Of a stretch of DNA of 64,000 nt, positions 49,195 through 60,879 are shown piece by piece. The position numbers were made by a program, and so were the translations under genes. The notes beneath the pieces are model-generated. The model worked only from the letters and a program-made list of their open reading frames with translations. It was not told the origin of the DNA and searched no databases. The stretch spans positions 52,038,618 through 52,102,617 of the forward strand of contig CM063510.1 of assembly GCA_032207245.1 (NCBI GenBank), given 5' to 3'. How positions within the stretch are numbered: position 1 is the stretch's first letter; every line of letters begins with the position of its first letter. The stretch comes from Pardosa pseudoannulata (Eukaryota > Arthropoda > Arachnida > Araneae > Lycosidae).

Positions 49195-49590
49195 GTTTTG
49201 AAAAAATATCCAGCAAGGGTTTCCCAACTATTCAAATGGTCGTCATTAAAAATGAACAAAAATTTAAAAATAGTTTTCTATTTCTACTCGGCGGCGAACG
49301 GAATGGGTCATAAAGCAATAAAAACTCATGTAAATAAATATAAGTCGTAAAACATGGACTATAATTACTGCTCTCTCCTAATTTATTTACTGTTTGTAAC
49401 CGTGTTTGTACTCAAGGGCATTCCAGAAATCCCGTCAGTTCTTCAGCCGTTCCTTGATTTATGCTGCTATGGCGTGTTATACGCTTACAGCATTCATTGC
49501 ATTGTTTGTTTTAATATTCAGTTTTAAGACAATAGAATGTATAAATAGAAAAACTAATTATTCAATAAATAATTTTCATGAGCAGTAATC
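49195..49590 (+). repeat. Dispersed repeat module B, copy 1
   Basis: This is one of five related copies (others near 50985, 53440, 56205 and 60880), all in the same orientation. The best-conserved core is aaagcaataaaaactcatg followed by taaataaatataagtcgtaa, then ataattactgctctct, taatttatttactg and gcaagggtattcca-like sequence. The 60-codon frame at 49406-49588 is broken in the other copies. Confidence 0.7.
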
Positions 49591-50189
49591 GATTTATATT
49601 ATGTCGCTAATCTACTCAGTGAGATAAGTGTAGCTATAACACAGTAATGTTTTTCATTATGAACAGAGTAGTTATATTTCATACTTTTTCTTGTTGTAAA
49701 ATCTTCAATAAAAAATGGCACTAAAATGCATGATTGCAGTTTTGTGCGAGTTAGTCCGTGTATTTTAACGATTTTTGTTGTTTTTAGTAATTAAGTTTAC
49801 TCTTACCCTGCAATACTACGCGAGGAATCATTCTAATCATAATATTAATATATTTTCAGGAGGTTTTATTATGCTTACAGATAAAATATAATTAGGTATA
49901 TTTAAATGTAATAAAATAGATAGGATTTCGACTTTTCTCATTTCCAAGAAAGAAAGGTACATTCGAAACTGCTATGAAGAAAGAATTTCATTTTACTCGT
50001 AAGAATAAAAATTCATTTTTTATTAACCCTGTTGTGGTGTAGTACATTGCATTGTCATTTCGAAGACATTGATAATCCCAAGTTGCTTTACATTGCTTTT
50101 AATTATAGTATAGTACCACTGTTCTATATTACAATGTTCAAAATTAGACGAAACGACAAGAAAATATGCAAAACAAATATATAAAAATT

Positions 50190-50690
50190 AAAAAGTAAAA
50201 GGAGCACTCCACGTGCTACGCCTAAAAAATTGCCAATGTCCAAGAGAACTCTGCATTTTTTGCCTTCCTTCTTTCGACTCAGGCAACCCTACACTTTTTC
50301 CATTATCCTGTTCGTTGTTCCATAGTCCTTTTTACAATGCGTCCTTTTCCGGATCTGCCCACAAGGACCGGGACTCCAAGGATGGTCCTGAATCTCCTCA
50401 TGGAGACCAATCACAATTCTCCAAAACTTGGTGAAGTTTAAGTGAACTTATTTTTTCTGGCCACACCACACGCTTCTTGGAGTTGTGAAAAAAACTTGGA
50501 CATTCAACCCACAACGTGTGAGTGCGGCGAGCAAATCAGTTTCGCAAACCTAAACATAGATGCACTCTCACAAACCCCTTGACATACAATGATGTCTGGG
50601 AGACGTCAGTCATCTCATGTGCCAAAGTAGACTTTGACGTCTCTGAGACTTCAATAGCTGTCTCCGACAGACGTCGTGCAGCATTATATT
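50190..50690. other. GC-richer unassigned block with repeated GACGTC sites
   Basis: Less AT-rich than the surroundings. The right part holds three gacgtc motifs in related contexts (ggagacgtcagtc, tttgacgtctctgag, gacagacgtcgtg at about 50600-50675). A 73-codon frame at 50213-50434 has no recognised domain. It may be another retroelement or MITE remnant, but no ends could be defined. Confidence 0.3.
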
Positions 50691-50984
50691 AAACCATAAT
50701 TTTATACTGTTATTAAATTATTGTACATTAGCATCTTATATAAACTTCATTAAATGTTACATATCAATGCAAATTTCAAAATAAAACGTTCTCTTTCTCA
50801 ACTTGCACAAAATTGTTTAGATGAGCGAGAACTAAAGAGTATTTCTCGGACACATCACATTCTGTTTCACTTTTAAGTCAAGGGGTTACCACGAAATCTT
50901 TATGCCTAATGTTTTTTTTATAATTCTCAGAATGTTTTTTAGATCGAGTCATACACTCGTCATCAAAATACCAACAAAAAAGTT

Positions 50985-51200
50985 TCTGAGCGTTGAACGA
51001 AACGATTCATCAAACCTCATGTAAATGAATGTAAGTCGTAAATAAGTGATTAAAATTACTGTTTGTCGTAATTTACTGCTAGTGACCGTTTTTAAAAGCA
51101 AGGGTATTACAAGAACCTTCAATTACTCAGCACAATCTTCATTTATATTGCAATAGAGTGCAGTTACGGAATTACATTTTATGATTTCTTTTGAGAGACT
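50985..51200 (+). repeat. Dispersed repeat module B, copy 2 (shortened)
   Basis: It contains ctcatgtaaatgaatgtaag then tcgtaaataag, aaaattactgtttgtcgtaa and aagcaagggtattacaagaa, matching the core of the module at 49195. It lacks the first part (the gggtcataaagcaataaa segment). Confidence 0.6.
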
Positions 51201-51332
51201 AGGATTTCTAAGTTATAAAGACTTAGTTTTTGAGAAGTGTGCTTCAGATAACATAACTTACATTTCTTACAATTGCTGGTATATGCAAAAATCTAAACAA
51301 CGCTATAGTATTGTATTTTTTTGTCATAGTAC

Positions 51333-51874
51333 TGTGACGTCGCTACACCTCTAGCTTCACAAAAAGGTTTTGTTAAAACCCAGGCCAAGGCTACATTCGG
51401 TCTGGAATTTTGAAATTAAACTACAAAAGATTTTCGGTTCAACAAGCCTTGAAATGTCCGAGGTTATCAGAAGGTCGGACGCGACGTGGAAAGGACATAA
51501 GACTGTTAGACGCCAACGAAAAGACCAATCGGAGATTAGCTGGACGGCGACGTGGGAAGGAAAATCCCTTGGAAAGAGGACGTCAGGTGGTGCGAGTTTT
51601 CGCCTTAGGACGACTGACTATAAGAAAAGAGAAGAGAACGAGCCAAGGCAAGTGTATTTGCGAATTGTTTTTTGTAGTGCCAATCTCCAGTTTTGTGTGT
51701 CGGGCACCTGACCGCAGATTGTTTTTTAGGTTCGTCTCGAATCTGGGGCTTTTAGGTCCGTACCAGCTCACCTGAACCCTGTGATTTCCATTCGGAAAAA
51801 TTTGTAAATAGCTTTATATTTTATAGTCAAGAATAAAAGATGTTATAGCTATACGCTGTACGTCACGTCACGAC
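51333..51874 (+). mobile_element. LTR-like block, possibly a solo LTR
   Basis: The block starts TGTGACGTCGCTACACC and ends near ACGTCACGTCACGACA, so its ends are roughly inverted (TGTGACGT against ACGTCAC). It is GC-richer than its flanks and has an aataaaag polyadenylation-like signal near 51831, shortly before the 3' end, as expected for R/U5. A short distance downstream, tggtgacgtt (51906) could be a decayed primer-binding site. Two overlapping open frames of 113 and 121 codons in different frames fall in this block and show no domain. Confidence 0.5.
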
Positions 51875-53439
51875 AACTTCGACACCCACATGCTACCTGA
51901 GGATCTGGTGACGTTAAAGTATATAAAGTATTATTTCATTAATAGAAATCTCATTGTTATATAAAAATCGTAGCTTGATAGCCTACTTAACAGAAGTAAG
52001 TACGATGGGTTTTTTTTTACGTTAAGATGCTAAAGTTAATATTGACTTTTGTATTAATAAAAGAATACAGAAGATATATTTACAAATTAAAATAAATTAA
52101 TCAATTGAATATAATTTGGCATCACTCGATGAGATTCAGATATGAACCCTCAAAAGAAATTCACCACTTTCGGAAGGTCTCAAAAAAGAAAAACATTTAA
52201 TGTTTAGCCGAAATCACCTGCTAATGATTATTTTGGGATCGATAATCCTCGAAACAATCAAATTCTAAGACTTTATAAGTTCTGTAACAGGGTGGCCTGC
52301 ACCCTAGACGGACGTGTATTGGACAGATGATATGTCTACATTCGATAAGCAAGCAGATGTACAGCAAATGTACATGCATACAATGTACTTTATCATATAT
52401 ATGTATAATACAATTAAATAGAAACTTAAATATGTACTAAAACGTAATACAAAAGAATAAATATGAAACGTATATATGTAACATAATCTCGGCATTTTTA
52501 CTTAGGAAACCCGAAAACGACCGCTTTTACGGTCTGTTTTTATTTTACCTGTAACAATGTCAAATCACTTCCTTGTAAAATGTCAAAGAGGTATTGCAAC
52601 AGCGAAAATTATCAATGGTCATATTTGAATAGATATATGCAACTTAACCATCCCTGAATGAATTTTGACTAGTTCCGACATGACAGGCGTACATTTGTCT
52701 ATTTGTATCTCACATAACTAAAAAGATATAAGGCGTAGAACGATGATATTGTGCATGACGGGCTGTTTTACTAATACTTGGGATACTTCATTTTTTATAA
52801 AATCTGCAATCAATATAACAAGTTTAAGCAAAATTAATTAAAAAATAAAAATTAAAAATAATAAAAGATTATAATTAATAATATTAATGATATAATAATT
52901 TAAACTATATATTTTCAAAGATTTAATTTTAAAAATTACTTAATTTTTTTTTAAATTTTAACGATTAAAATTTTTAAAATTAATTTTTTTTAATTTAGAT
53001 TTTTAAACAAATATTAACAAGTTTCCAATGACTACTAATGGCAACACTTAAAATTTACTAATTATTGTATTATATACAACTCATTCTCGAATAAAATTCA
53101 AATGATTTTATTAGTAGTTTAAATATTTGATATTATAACTTATTTCAACATTTGTGTTACTGTCTACTACAAATCAATGAATTTAATGAAATGAAATCTT
53201 AAAATATGTTATAGTTCTACGCATATACAGCTGTGATATTAATATATTTTTTTATACGGTTTACATGATTTAAAAACTGCTCAAAACTTACAGAATTCGA
53301 GGATAGTATCTTACATTCAAATAATATATTTAAATATAGCGCAGGAAAAAAATGTCTACAGTTTTATTGACATACAAGAAAGTCATCTGGTGTCCACACA
53401 CTCTTTTTTATTAATATTAAACTAATTCCTATTGTTTTG
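51875..53439. other. AT-rich intergenic DNA, no gene seen
   Basis: A low-complexity A/T patch lies at 52820-53000. No gene or RNA is recognised. Confidence 0.4.
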
Positions 53440-53830
53440 CTGGAGAAAAGAATAATACCCAACGAGGGTTTCTGAGCGAATCAGCTATCATCGTTAAAAG
53501 TGAATGGGGAAGTATAAAACAGATTTCCACTTCTACTCGACGGTGGACCAAATGGCTCATAAAGCAGTAAAAACTCATGTAAATAAATGTAGGTCGTAAA
53601 TCAGGGAAACATAATTACTGCTCTCTCGTAATTTAGTTACTGCTAGTAAACGTGTTTTTAAGCAAGAATTCTCCAAAATATATACTTCTGCTACTCAGGA
53701 AATAGTTGATTTTTGCTGTGATCGGTGTTCGGCATTATGGGATTATTTAAAAAATATTTTATGTTTTAGACATTAGAAATTATAAGTTGAACAGACTAAT
53801 AACCAACAAATGTTTTTTACGAACTGCAAT
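53440..53830 (+). repeat. Dispersed repeat module B, copy 3
   Basis: It contains tggctcataaagcagtaaaa then actcatgtaaataaatgtag, ataattactgctctctcgta, and taagcaagaattctcca, in the same order as the copies near 49195 and 60880. Confidence 0.7.
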
Positions 53831-54332
53831 TTTTAAATATAAAATCCTGTGTATGTCTGTGTTCTATGCAATCTTAAATGGCACGCTGATTTTTATGAAA
53901 CTTTGCACGATGATACAGCTTTATCCCGAGAAGGTCTTATGTGAGCATGTTTAGAGATCACAAGCATGATTGACCTAAAATGTGCTGAGATTCTATATTT
54001 CGGCATCATTTATCATATTTTTTCATTTAAATACGTGATAAAATAGAAAATTTTAATCAACTTTTTCATTAATAGTGGTTAGTATTTTCTTTGAAATTAC
54101 ATAAATTCTGATGCTTTTAAAAGTAAGAATAGTTTAGTCATTTATTTATTTTTATTTAGCGTTTTGTTATAATTTTTCAGGCATTTTACCACATTGGACA
54201 GTATACGTTACCAAAATGAAAAGAATTTAACATTTTGTATTTTTATTTTTTATAGATAACTCGGTTTTTATCAGACAATATAACCAAAAAGTTGTTTTTA
54301 TGTTAGATTAATATTAATCTCAAATTAACACC

Positions 54333-56122
54333 AGAAAGAACACTTTTAGTTCTTAAATTCCACAATTCTTAAACTGGGTGATGCGTTAAAAGTCAAGAAA
54401 TTTGGGTAAAATTGTGAAATTACTGAAGAAAGTATGAAGTCGCTTAAAATTTATGTTTTCTGATATTTAAGTCAAAGAGAGACTGATTTTCCACTTTGAT
54501 GACAGTTTTTCCCCAAAGTTTATGAAACATAATAAATTTAAATAAAATGTATTATTTTGTAAAAAATAGTTGTTTTACTTTTTAAATTGTTTATATTGAT
54601 GGTATGAAATCTAAAAACTAATTCAAATTTTTATAAGTTTAAAAATAAATAAAGTCTTAGTTAGGAACCTTAAGTACCAACACCATAAGTTGACCCGATG
54701 TGTCTGTTATATAAAAATAAAATTCCTGAAAATATGTGTAAATTGTACAAATATACATACTTTAAATTATTGGTACCAAATATGTTTACAATTACTTTGC
54801 CAAGTGCATAGTGACGTCAAATTGAACATCATACCACAGTGGTTTACGAGCAAGTGATAAAATAGTTCATATTTAATTTCATACTTGTCGACTATTGGGA
54901 CCATCGATAAGAATCTTTAATGGATTTAAACGGTTTGATTACTATTTTTTATATTAGCTTTAATGGTATTACATGTGCTAATGAAATTTTCTAATTAACT
55001 TGAGTGTTCCCCATATATGCTTTGCGAATTTGCAGTTTAACAATAACTGTAAAAATTGAAATATGAAAACCTTTCCTGGAGCTTTTATTATGTTTACTAA
55101 TGGAAAATTATTATTACATAATGAAGAAGAAATGTAAATCTACTCTTGTCTTTTCTCCTTTCCGGGAAAAAAACTTTACTTGAAATGCTTCAAAGGAGTA
55201 TTTCCTATTTACATTTAAATCCTCTTTAGAAAGAACACTTTTAGTTCTTAAATTCCACAATTCTTAAACTGGGTGATGCGTTAAAAGTCAAGAAATTTGG
55301 GTAAAATTGTGAAATTACTGAAGAAAGTATGAAGTCGCTTAAAATTTATGTTTTCTGATATTTAAGTCAAAGAGAGACTGATTTTCCACTTTGATGACAG
55401 TTTTTCCCCAAAGTTTATGAAACATAATAAATTTAAATAAAATGTATTATTTTGTAAAAAATAGTTGTTTTACTTTTTAAATTGTTTATATTGATGGTAT
55501 GAAATCTAAAAACTAATTCAAATTTTTATAAGTTTAAAAATAAATAAAGTCTTAGTTAGGAACCTTAAGTACCAACACCATAAGTTGACCCGATGTGTCT
55601 GTTATATAAAAATAAAATTCCTGAAAATATGTGTAAATTGTACAAATATACATACTTTAAATTATTGGTACCAAATATGTTTACAATTACTTTGCCAAGT
55701 GCATAGTGACGTCAAATTGAACATCATACCACAGTGGTTTACGAGCAAGTGATAAAATAGTTCATATTTAATTTCATACTTGTCGACTATTGGGACCATC
55801 GATAAGAATCTTTAATGGATTTAAACGGTTTGATTACTATTTTTTATATTAGCTTTAATGGTATTACATGTGCTAATGAAATTTTCTAATTAACTTGAGT
55901 GTTCCCCATATATGCTTTGCGAATTTGCAGTTTAACAATAACTGTAAAAATTGAAATATGAAAACCTTTCCTGGAGCTTTTATTATGTTTACTAATGGAA
56001 AATTATTATTACATAATGAAGAAGAAATGTAAATCTACTCTTGTCTTTTCTCCTTTCCGGGAAAAAAACTTTACTTGAAATGCTTCAAAGGAGTATTTCC
56101 TATTTACATTTAAATCCTCTTT
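54333..56122. repeat. Tandem duplication of 895 bp, apparently perfect
   Basis: 54333-55227 and 55228-56122 match at a constant offset of 895 bp at every point I compared, with no substitution or indel noticed. The junction reads atcctctttagaaagaacac, and the second copy ends at tcctctttaa. In an otherwise much-diverged region this is either a very recent duplication or an assembly duplication. It holds no recognised gene. Confidence 0.93.
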
Positions 56123-56204
56123 AATAATAAGAAACACTCATACTCTAATTTTTCTTGGGAACAAATAAGAAAAATAAATACCTAAAAAATGTTTAATTGT
56201 GAAA

Positions 56205-56520
56205 TTTGGGGTCGTCTCTAATCTGAGAGAAATAAAACAAATGGTTTCCATTTCAAATGTATCATAGAGCAATACTCATGTAAGTAAATACAACTTGCAT
56301 AATTACTATTTACTTTTAATTTAGGTACTACTAGTGGAAAGACCCTCCAAAATAAATATATCAAACACGTAAATTGCTTTAATATGGTATACACTACGCT
56401 TATTCCATTCATTACATTGTTTAGAATATTATATTTTGAAACACTAGAATTTATAAATTAAAGAGACAATATTTCATATATTTTAAGCATAAACTACAAA
56501 CCATTTATATCGTTATTAAT
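56205..56520 (+). repeat. Dispersed repeat module B, copy 4 (diverged)
   Basis: Recognisable by atcatagagcaatactcatg then taagtaaatacaacttgc, taattactatttact, tactactagtggaaa and ttccattcattacattgttt, parallel to the copy at 49195-49590. Confidence 0.6.
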
Positions 56521-56639
56521 CTACAAATAAATCAAAGTGTGACTAAAATGTAGCATTGCTTTTTGGAAGCCACTTTTCATTTTCAAAAGATTCTATTTTC
56601 AAAAGAATTTTTAAAAGATCTTTGAGACAAAAAGCTTTA

Positions 56640-56910
56640 AATTCTGCTCATTTCAAATTTTAACAAAAGTAAGGAACAGTCTGCTTTTGATATTTGAGAA
56701 AAATAGAGTATTTTTTATCAGGATTAAAGAAGAAATAACTTGAAAACTCATCAACTGCAGATAAAGGAAAATCGAACTGTTTATCTCTGCAATATTAGAA
56801 GTTGAGGAAACCCTTAAAAAAGCCATAGTATTGGGTGAAGATCAAAGAATCAGTAAAAAAATTGCTATGAAAGTAATAGTGGCTGAAAAGAGGGCGTCAG
56901 TAGTAAATAA
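56640..56910 (+). repeat. Dispersed repeat module A, copy 2
   Basis: Matches 46655-46950: gcttttgatatttgagaaaa, aaaatcgaactgtttatc, tctgcaatattagaag and gatcaaagaatcagtaaaaa. It lies about 120 bp after a module B copy. Confidence 0.65.
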
Positions 56911-57589
56911 GTCCGGAACTAGGGTATTTTTAACTTCACGTTTTGTCGAGTTGGTCTTGGATAAACAAACTTGAATGGTATTAAACCTTAAAGACGCAAA
57001 TTTTGTTATCATTTAAGACATTAGTTTTGACCTATGAAAACGCACATAACTCTTCCTAAAACTCTTACACAAAGTTTTATTTCATCCTGATCGAAAGTAA
57101 TATTTTTAAGAAACATAAAATTTATTTATGATATTAATCAGAGCAAATAGAAGTGACTTTCCTTTTGCACATTGAAATCTTGCATGGAAGAGGGTTCCAG
57201 CAGGAATGAGTATATTTAGACAAGCACATCTGTATTTTAAGAAAATCATGAAGTAAATATTTTGAAAATAGAAATGATTTCAATATAACACGATGGTTTC
57301 GTTGTAAATTTTGTAAAATGTTTTAACAGAACGAGATTAAATTTAATACTGCAGAAGACCAGATAAAAAAAGGCTAAAATGTTTGACTGGAAATTTGTTT
57401 GAGTTCGTTTGTACAATATGCAGTGTGTATTTGCTTTTGAACCAAATTTAATATAATGTTCAACCGTATTGCTCTGTAAGTAACAAAATCTTCCAAGAAG
57501 TTTCTTAGTGTATTCTTGTAGAAATAGTATTAGATAAAACATGAAAAGCCTGTTATAACAGACTAAAATATTAGCGCAACACACACTTC

Positions 57590-57590
57590 T

Positions 57591-57648
<58 letters not shown>
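57590..57648. repeat. (TA)n(TG)n microsatellite
   Basis: (TA) at 57590-57606 is followed by (TG) at 57607-57648. Confidence 0.95.
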
Positions 57649-57652
<4 letters not shown>

Positions 57653-57847
57653 GTAAAAATTTAATACTTTAATCTGAAATTAAAATTACTAACTCCTTAA
57701 TTAAAAAAAACACCAAATCCGCAATTTCGTGATCTTTTTAATGGCCTCCCGGGGTTAAACTCTTTTGTCTCTTTGCTGTTTAACAGCATTTCTAATTTGC
57801 TGAGTTAACTAATTCCTTTATCATTCCTTTTCGTGGCGTCTAGAATG

Positions 57848-57960
57848 TTATAAAAGGCTGTACGACCCTCATTTGTAGAATTTTTACTGTGGACATTGTC
57901 AAATAAAGTATGTGAAACTTAATAATAAACTTAATAATTGAATAAAGTATGTGAAAATCG
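57848..57960 (+). promoter_or_regulatory. TATA-like box with closely following polyadenylation signals
   Basis: ttataaaagg (57848-57857) is followed after about 20 bp by a ctcattt initiator-like string. Two copies of aataaagtatgtgaaa (57902 and 57941) come within 100 bp. Such tight packing of a TATA box and poly(A) signals is typical of retroelement LTRs rather than host genes. LTR edges could not be found. Confidence 0.3.
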
Positions 57961-58012
57961 TATTCAGTTTTCGACCACGCTAAATCCTCGAAGCATAGCA
58001 GGCCACGCTATG

Positions 58013-58017
<5 letters not shown>

Positions 58018-58073
<56 letters not shown>
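58018..58073. repeat. (TA)n microsatellite
   Basis: An uninterrupted TA run of about 28 repeats. Confidence 0.97.
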
Positions 58074-58075
<2 letters not shown>

Positions 58076-58769
58076 GATATGGTTATGCTATTAAGATTGT
58101 AGTTTCCGAATATATTACAATTTTCGCGTTACTAGAAAGAAGATGTAACCTAACTGAGTTAACAGGTTGCGGAAAATATGTGACATCATTCTGTAGGGCA
58201 TTTTGCAATGCCTATCAAAGACAGTGATGGGTTGTATGTTTGCGGTTTTCAAACGTTTCAATTTTCCAAAAAATATCTACGATGCAAAATAGAAGACATG
58301 GATAGTAAAAAATATAAAATATTATAAATGCAGTATTTATAACAGTGAGTACATTTTTTGCCAATTTACGAACTCAAGAAATAGCATATAAAGGAGCAAT
58401 GTTAATAACGAATCTGTCAATGTCTTTATTCATCAGGTTTGCTAAATTACGAGAACGTTACTGATTGGATAAGATAAACCGTTGCCAGAAATAAACATAT
58501 CATCACTTTAGAATTAAAATAAAAAAATAATTTAAAATTTAAAAATGCTTTTTAAAATTTTACACCGTGTCACGAAGAACTCTGCCAAATGTCATACCTC
58601 TTGGTTGTACCATTATTTCGTAATTGTGTTTACTTACGTAATAAGCCTTGTATGTCTTATATAACAAAATCTAATAGAAAGCCTGAAATGATCTAGACTT
58701 TCTGCTGTAAAAAGAAAACAATACTGAGTACTGATAATGATAGTTCTGATAAAATTGAGAAAACAAAAT

Positions 58770-59024
58770 GTTTATTAAAAGCGAAACCTTCATAATAATA
58801 CATAAATATTTTTTTAAGTTTGATACTGAAGATGAGTTTCACAGAATTATTTTACACCGACACACAAAAACGAATAAAGTACAAGGGTATATTCTACTCC
58901 TTTACAATTTTAAGAAAAGGAAAGAACAATTTTATTGTGATTTTATAGTGGGTGATAATTTAGCTGACAGGGACCTTAATTAATGTCTTCTAGTAATTTA
59001 GTTAATTTCCGAAGCACAAACATT

Positions 59025-59077
<53 letters not shown>

Positions 59078-59510
59078 TTCCTAAACAAATACTTGTTGTA
59101 TAAGGCTAGGAAATGATTCACAATTACCGCTTTAGTTGCGTTTTTTATTTTATATTGAGATACTAAAACAAATATGGTATAAAAGTATATTCTACGTCTT
59201 TAAAATTTTAACAAAAGGAAAGAACAATTTTATTTTGGATTTATAGTGGGTGATAATTTAGCTGACAGGGACTTTAATTAATGTCTTCTTTTAATTTAGT
59301 TATTGCTAGTTTCCGAAGCCCGAACATTCCAAAAATCATATATCACTTCCTACGCAAAGTCTTGTTGTATAAGGCTATGAAATATTTCACACTTACCGTT
59401 TTAAGTTACGCTTTTTTTTTACTTTATATTGGAGATACTAAAACTAATATGGTATAAAAGTGTATTCTACGTCTTTAACATTTTAACAAAAGGAAAAGAA
59501 AAATTTTATT
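58770..59510. repeat. Tandem repeat of about 270-300-bp units, one with an internal (TA)n expansion
   Basis: Landmarks recur: gggtgataatttagctgaca (about 58950 and 59247), ttccgaagcncgaacattc, cttgttgtataaggcta (about 59091 and 59363), ataaaagtntattctacgtc (about 59178 and 59456) and aaaggaaagaacaattttat. In the first unit the position that reads catatatcact in the second has become a (TA)n run at 59028-59074. The 71-codon frame at 58768-58983 is disrupted in the next units. Confidence 0.85.
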
Positions 59511-59559
59511 TTAATTTTAAAGGGAGAGATAATTTATCCGACAACAACAACAAAAAAGA

Positions 59560-59730
59560 GATGACTTTGGTTTTGTACTCAACAAACTGACATAAAGGAA
59601 AATTTAACAGTTTTTCTACAATATGAGAAGTTGAATAAACCATTAAAATAACTGAATTATGCGGTGGAGATTACAGAATCGGCAGAAAAACTGCAATGTA
59701 GGTAATAGTAGAGGAAAAGTAGAGGTCATC
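59560..59730 (+). repeat. Dispersed repeat module A, copy 3 (shortened)
   Basis: Matches the second half of the module at 56640-56910: ataaaggaaaatttaacagt, aatatgagaagttgaataaa, acagaatcggcagaaaaact and gtaatagtagaggaaaag. Confidence 0.55.
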
Positions 59731-59869
59731 AGTAAATAAAAAATAAAAAGGACAGATTTGACTTCATATTGATAAGTGGTCGGATCTTAGATAAAAGAAC
59801 TTAAATGTTAATTAAATATTTAACAGTAGATTTACTGACCAAACTAATTTGACTTATTAAAAATCTCAT

Positions 59870-59872
<3 letters not shown>

Positions 59873-59936
<64 letters not shown>
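59873..59936. repeat. (TA)n microsatellite
   Basis: An uninterrupted TA run of about 32 repeats. Confidence 0.97.
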
Positions 59937-59937
<1 letters not shown>

Positions 59938-60056
59938 CTTTAATATCGCTTTTCAAAATCATACGTTGGTTTTTTAATTAAATAATAAAATATATGTAAA
60001 CTCTCATTCCTCTTCCCCGCAGACCCCTTCATTTCGCAGTATCAAATATGGTATAT

Positions 60057-60522
60057 CTATTTTCACGGTTGTGAGCCAATTTGACTCATAGAATGCATAT
60101 GAAAATAAATATAGTAATAGGTATAGTATAAAATAAATATAAAATATAAAGTATATAAAGTATAAAGTAAATACAGAGAAGAAGTCGAGAACACTTCCAT
60201 TCCAATGACAGAAATTCATGCTACTGACGCACGAAAGAATTGTCAAGTTCAACGATCATGCAAAAGAAACAGATATAGAAAACATTGTGCTAAATGTAAT
60301 AGAAATGTTTGCGGAAAATGTGTTTCAAAAACAGATTTTATATGTAAAAAATGTTTTCTATGAATTTTTTCATAAAAAACATTTCATTGAAAGTAATTAC
60401 TGATTGAATAAGATAAACTGTTTTCTATTTTCTTTGCAAAACTTCTATTGGAACTATTTTTTTTTTGCAAAAAACTTCAATTTTTATGTATGAGTCAAAT
60501 TGGCTCACTTCAGTAAAAATAG
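60057..60522 (+). mobile_element. Putative piggyBac-related element with palindromes at both ends (family P5)
   Basis: Inverted ends begin ctattttcac (60057) and, from the right, ctatttttac (60522). Fifteen bp inside each end is the 17-bp palindromic motif TGAGCCAATTTGACTCA (60072-60088, and inverted at 60491-60507). Between them is a short coding remnant with a cysteine-rich pattern. The spacing matches the palindrome position in the P1, P3 and P4 elements. However, the flanks are tatat and gttc, not TTAA, so the assignment is tentative. At 466 bp it is non-autonomous. Confidence 0.5.
60170..60363 (+). pseudogene. Cysteine-rich C-terminal remnant, probably piggyBac transposase
   Basis: The frame reads through TSIPMTEIHATDARKNCQVQ, then RKHCAKCNRNVCGKC and DFICKKCF, ending at TGA (60361-60363). 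It has a C-x2-C, C-x2-C, C-x2-C ladder as in the zinc-binding end of many piggyBac transposases (a basic stretch, then CxxC pairs, stop soon after). Nothing upstream of about 60170 remains open. No catalytic domain is present. Another short zinc-knuckle protein cannot be excluded. Confidence 0.5.
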
Positions 60523-60879
60523 GTTCAACGGAGGTTTGTCAAAATACGTTTCAAAGGACCAACATCTGTAAATCTAGAGTTTATTGCAATTTTGTACGAT
60601 TCAATCTGTACACCATAAGGAGTGTTAACGGTAGTTTTGTGAAATTAAGCTTACTGCCAACCTATAATGCTCGAACAATAACTATGTAAATCCTCCTACG
60701 AAAATCAAGTCAAGATATTATATTCAAAGCCGGTATATCTTTCGATGCCTCAATATTTAATAAGCAAGCAAATTTGCTCTCAACTTTTCTCAACTTTTCT
60801 AAAAAATAAATTTATAAACTGTTTCGAGTGAGGACTTCCGTTTCACGTATAAGTATGACAGAATCTTTTAAATCGAAAA

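Noticed and set aside
51370..51775. Two overlapping open frames of 113 and 121 codons
   Set aside because: They lie in different frames of one GC-richer LTR-like block, have no recognised domain, and are best explained by lower stop-codon density.
57246..57584. 112-codon minus-strand frame
   Set aside because: It is hydrophobic, low-complexity and Phe/Leu/Ile-rich as expected from AT-rich DNA, with no motif and no conserved copy.
58768..58983. 71-codon frame that looks protein-like
   Set aside because: It lies in a tandem repeat whose next units carry indels that break the frame.
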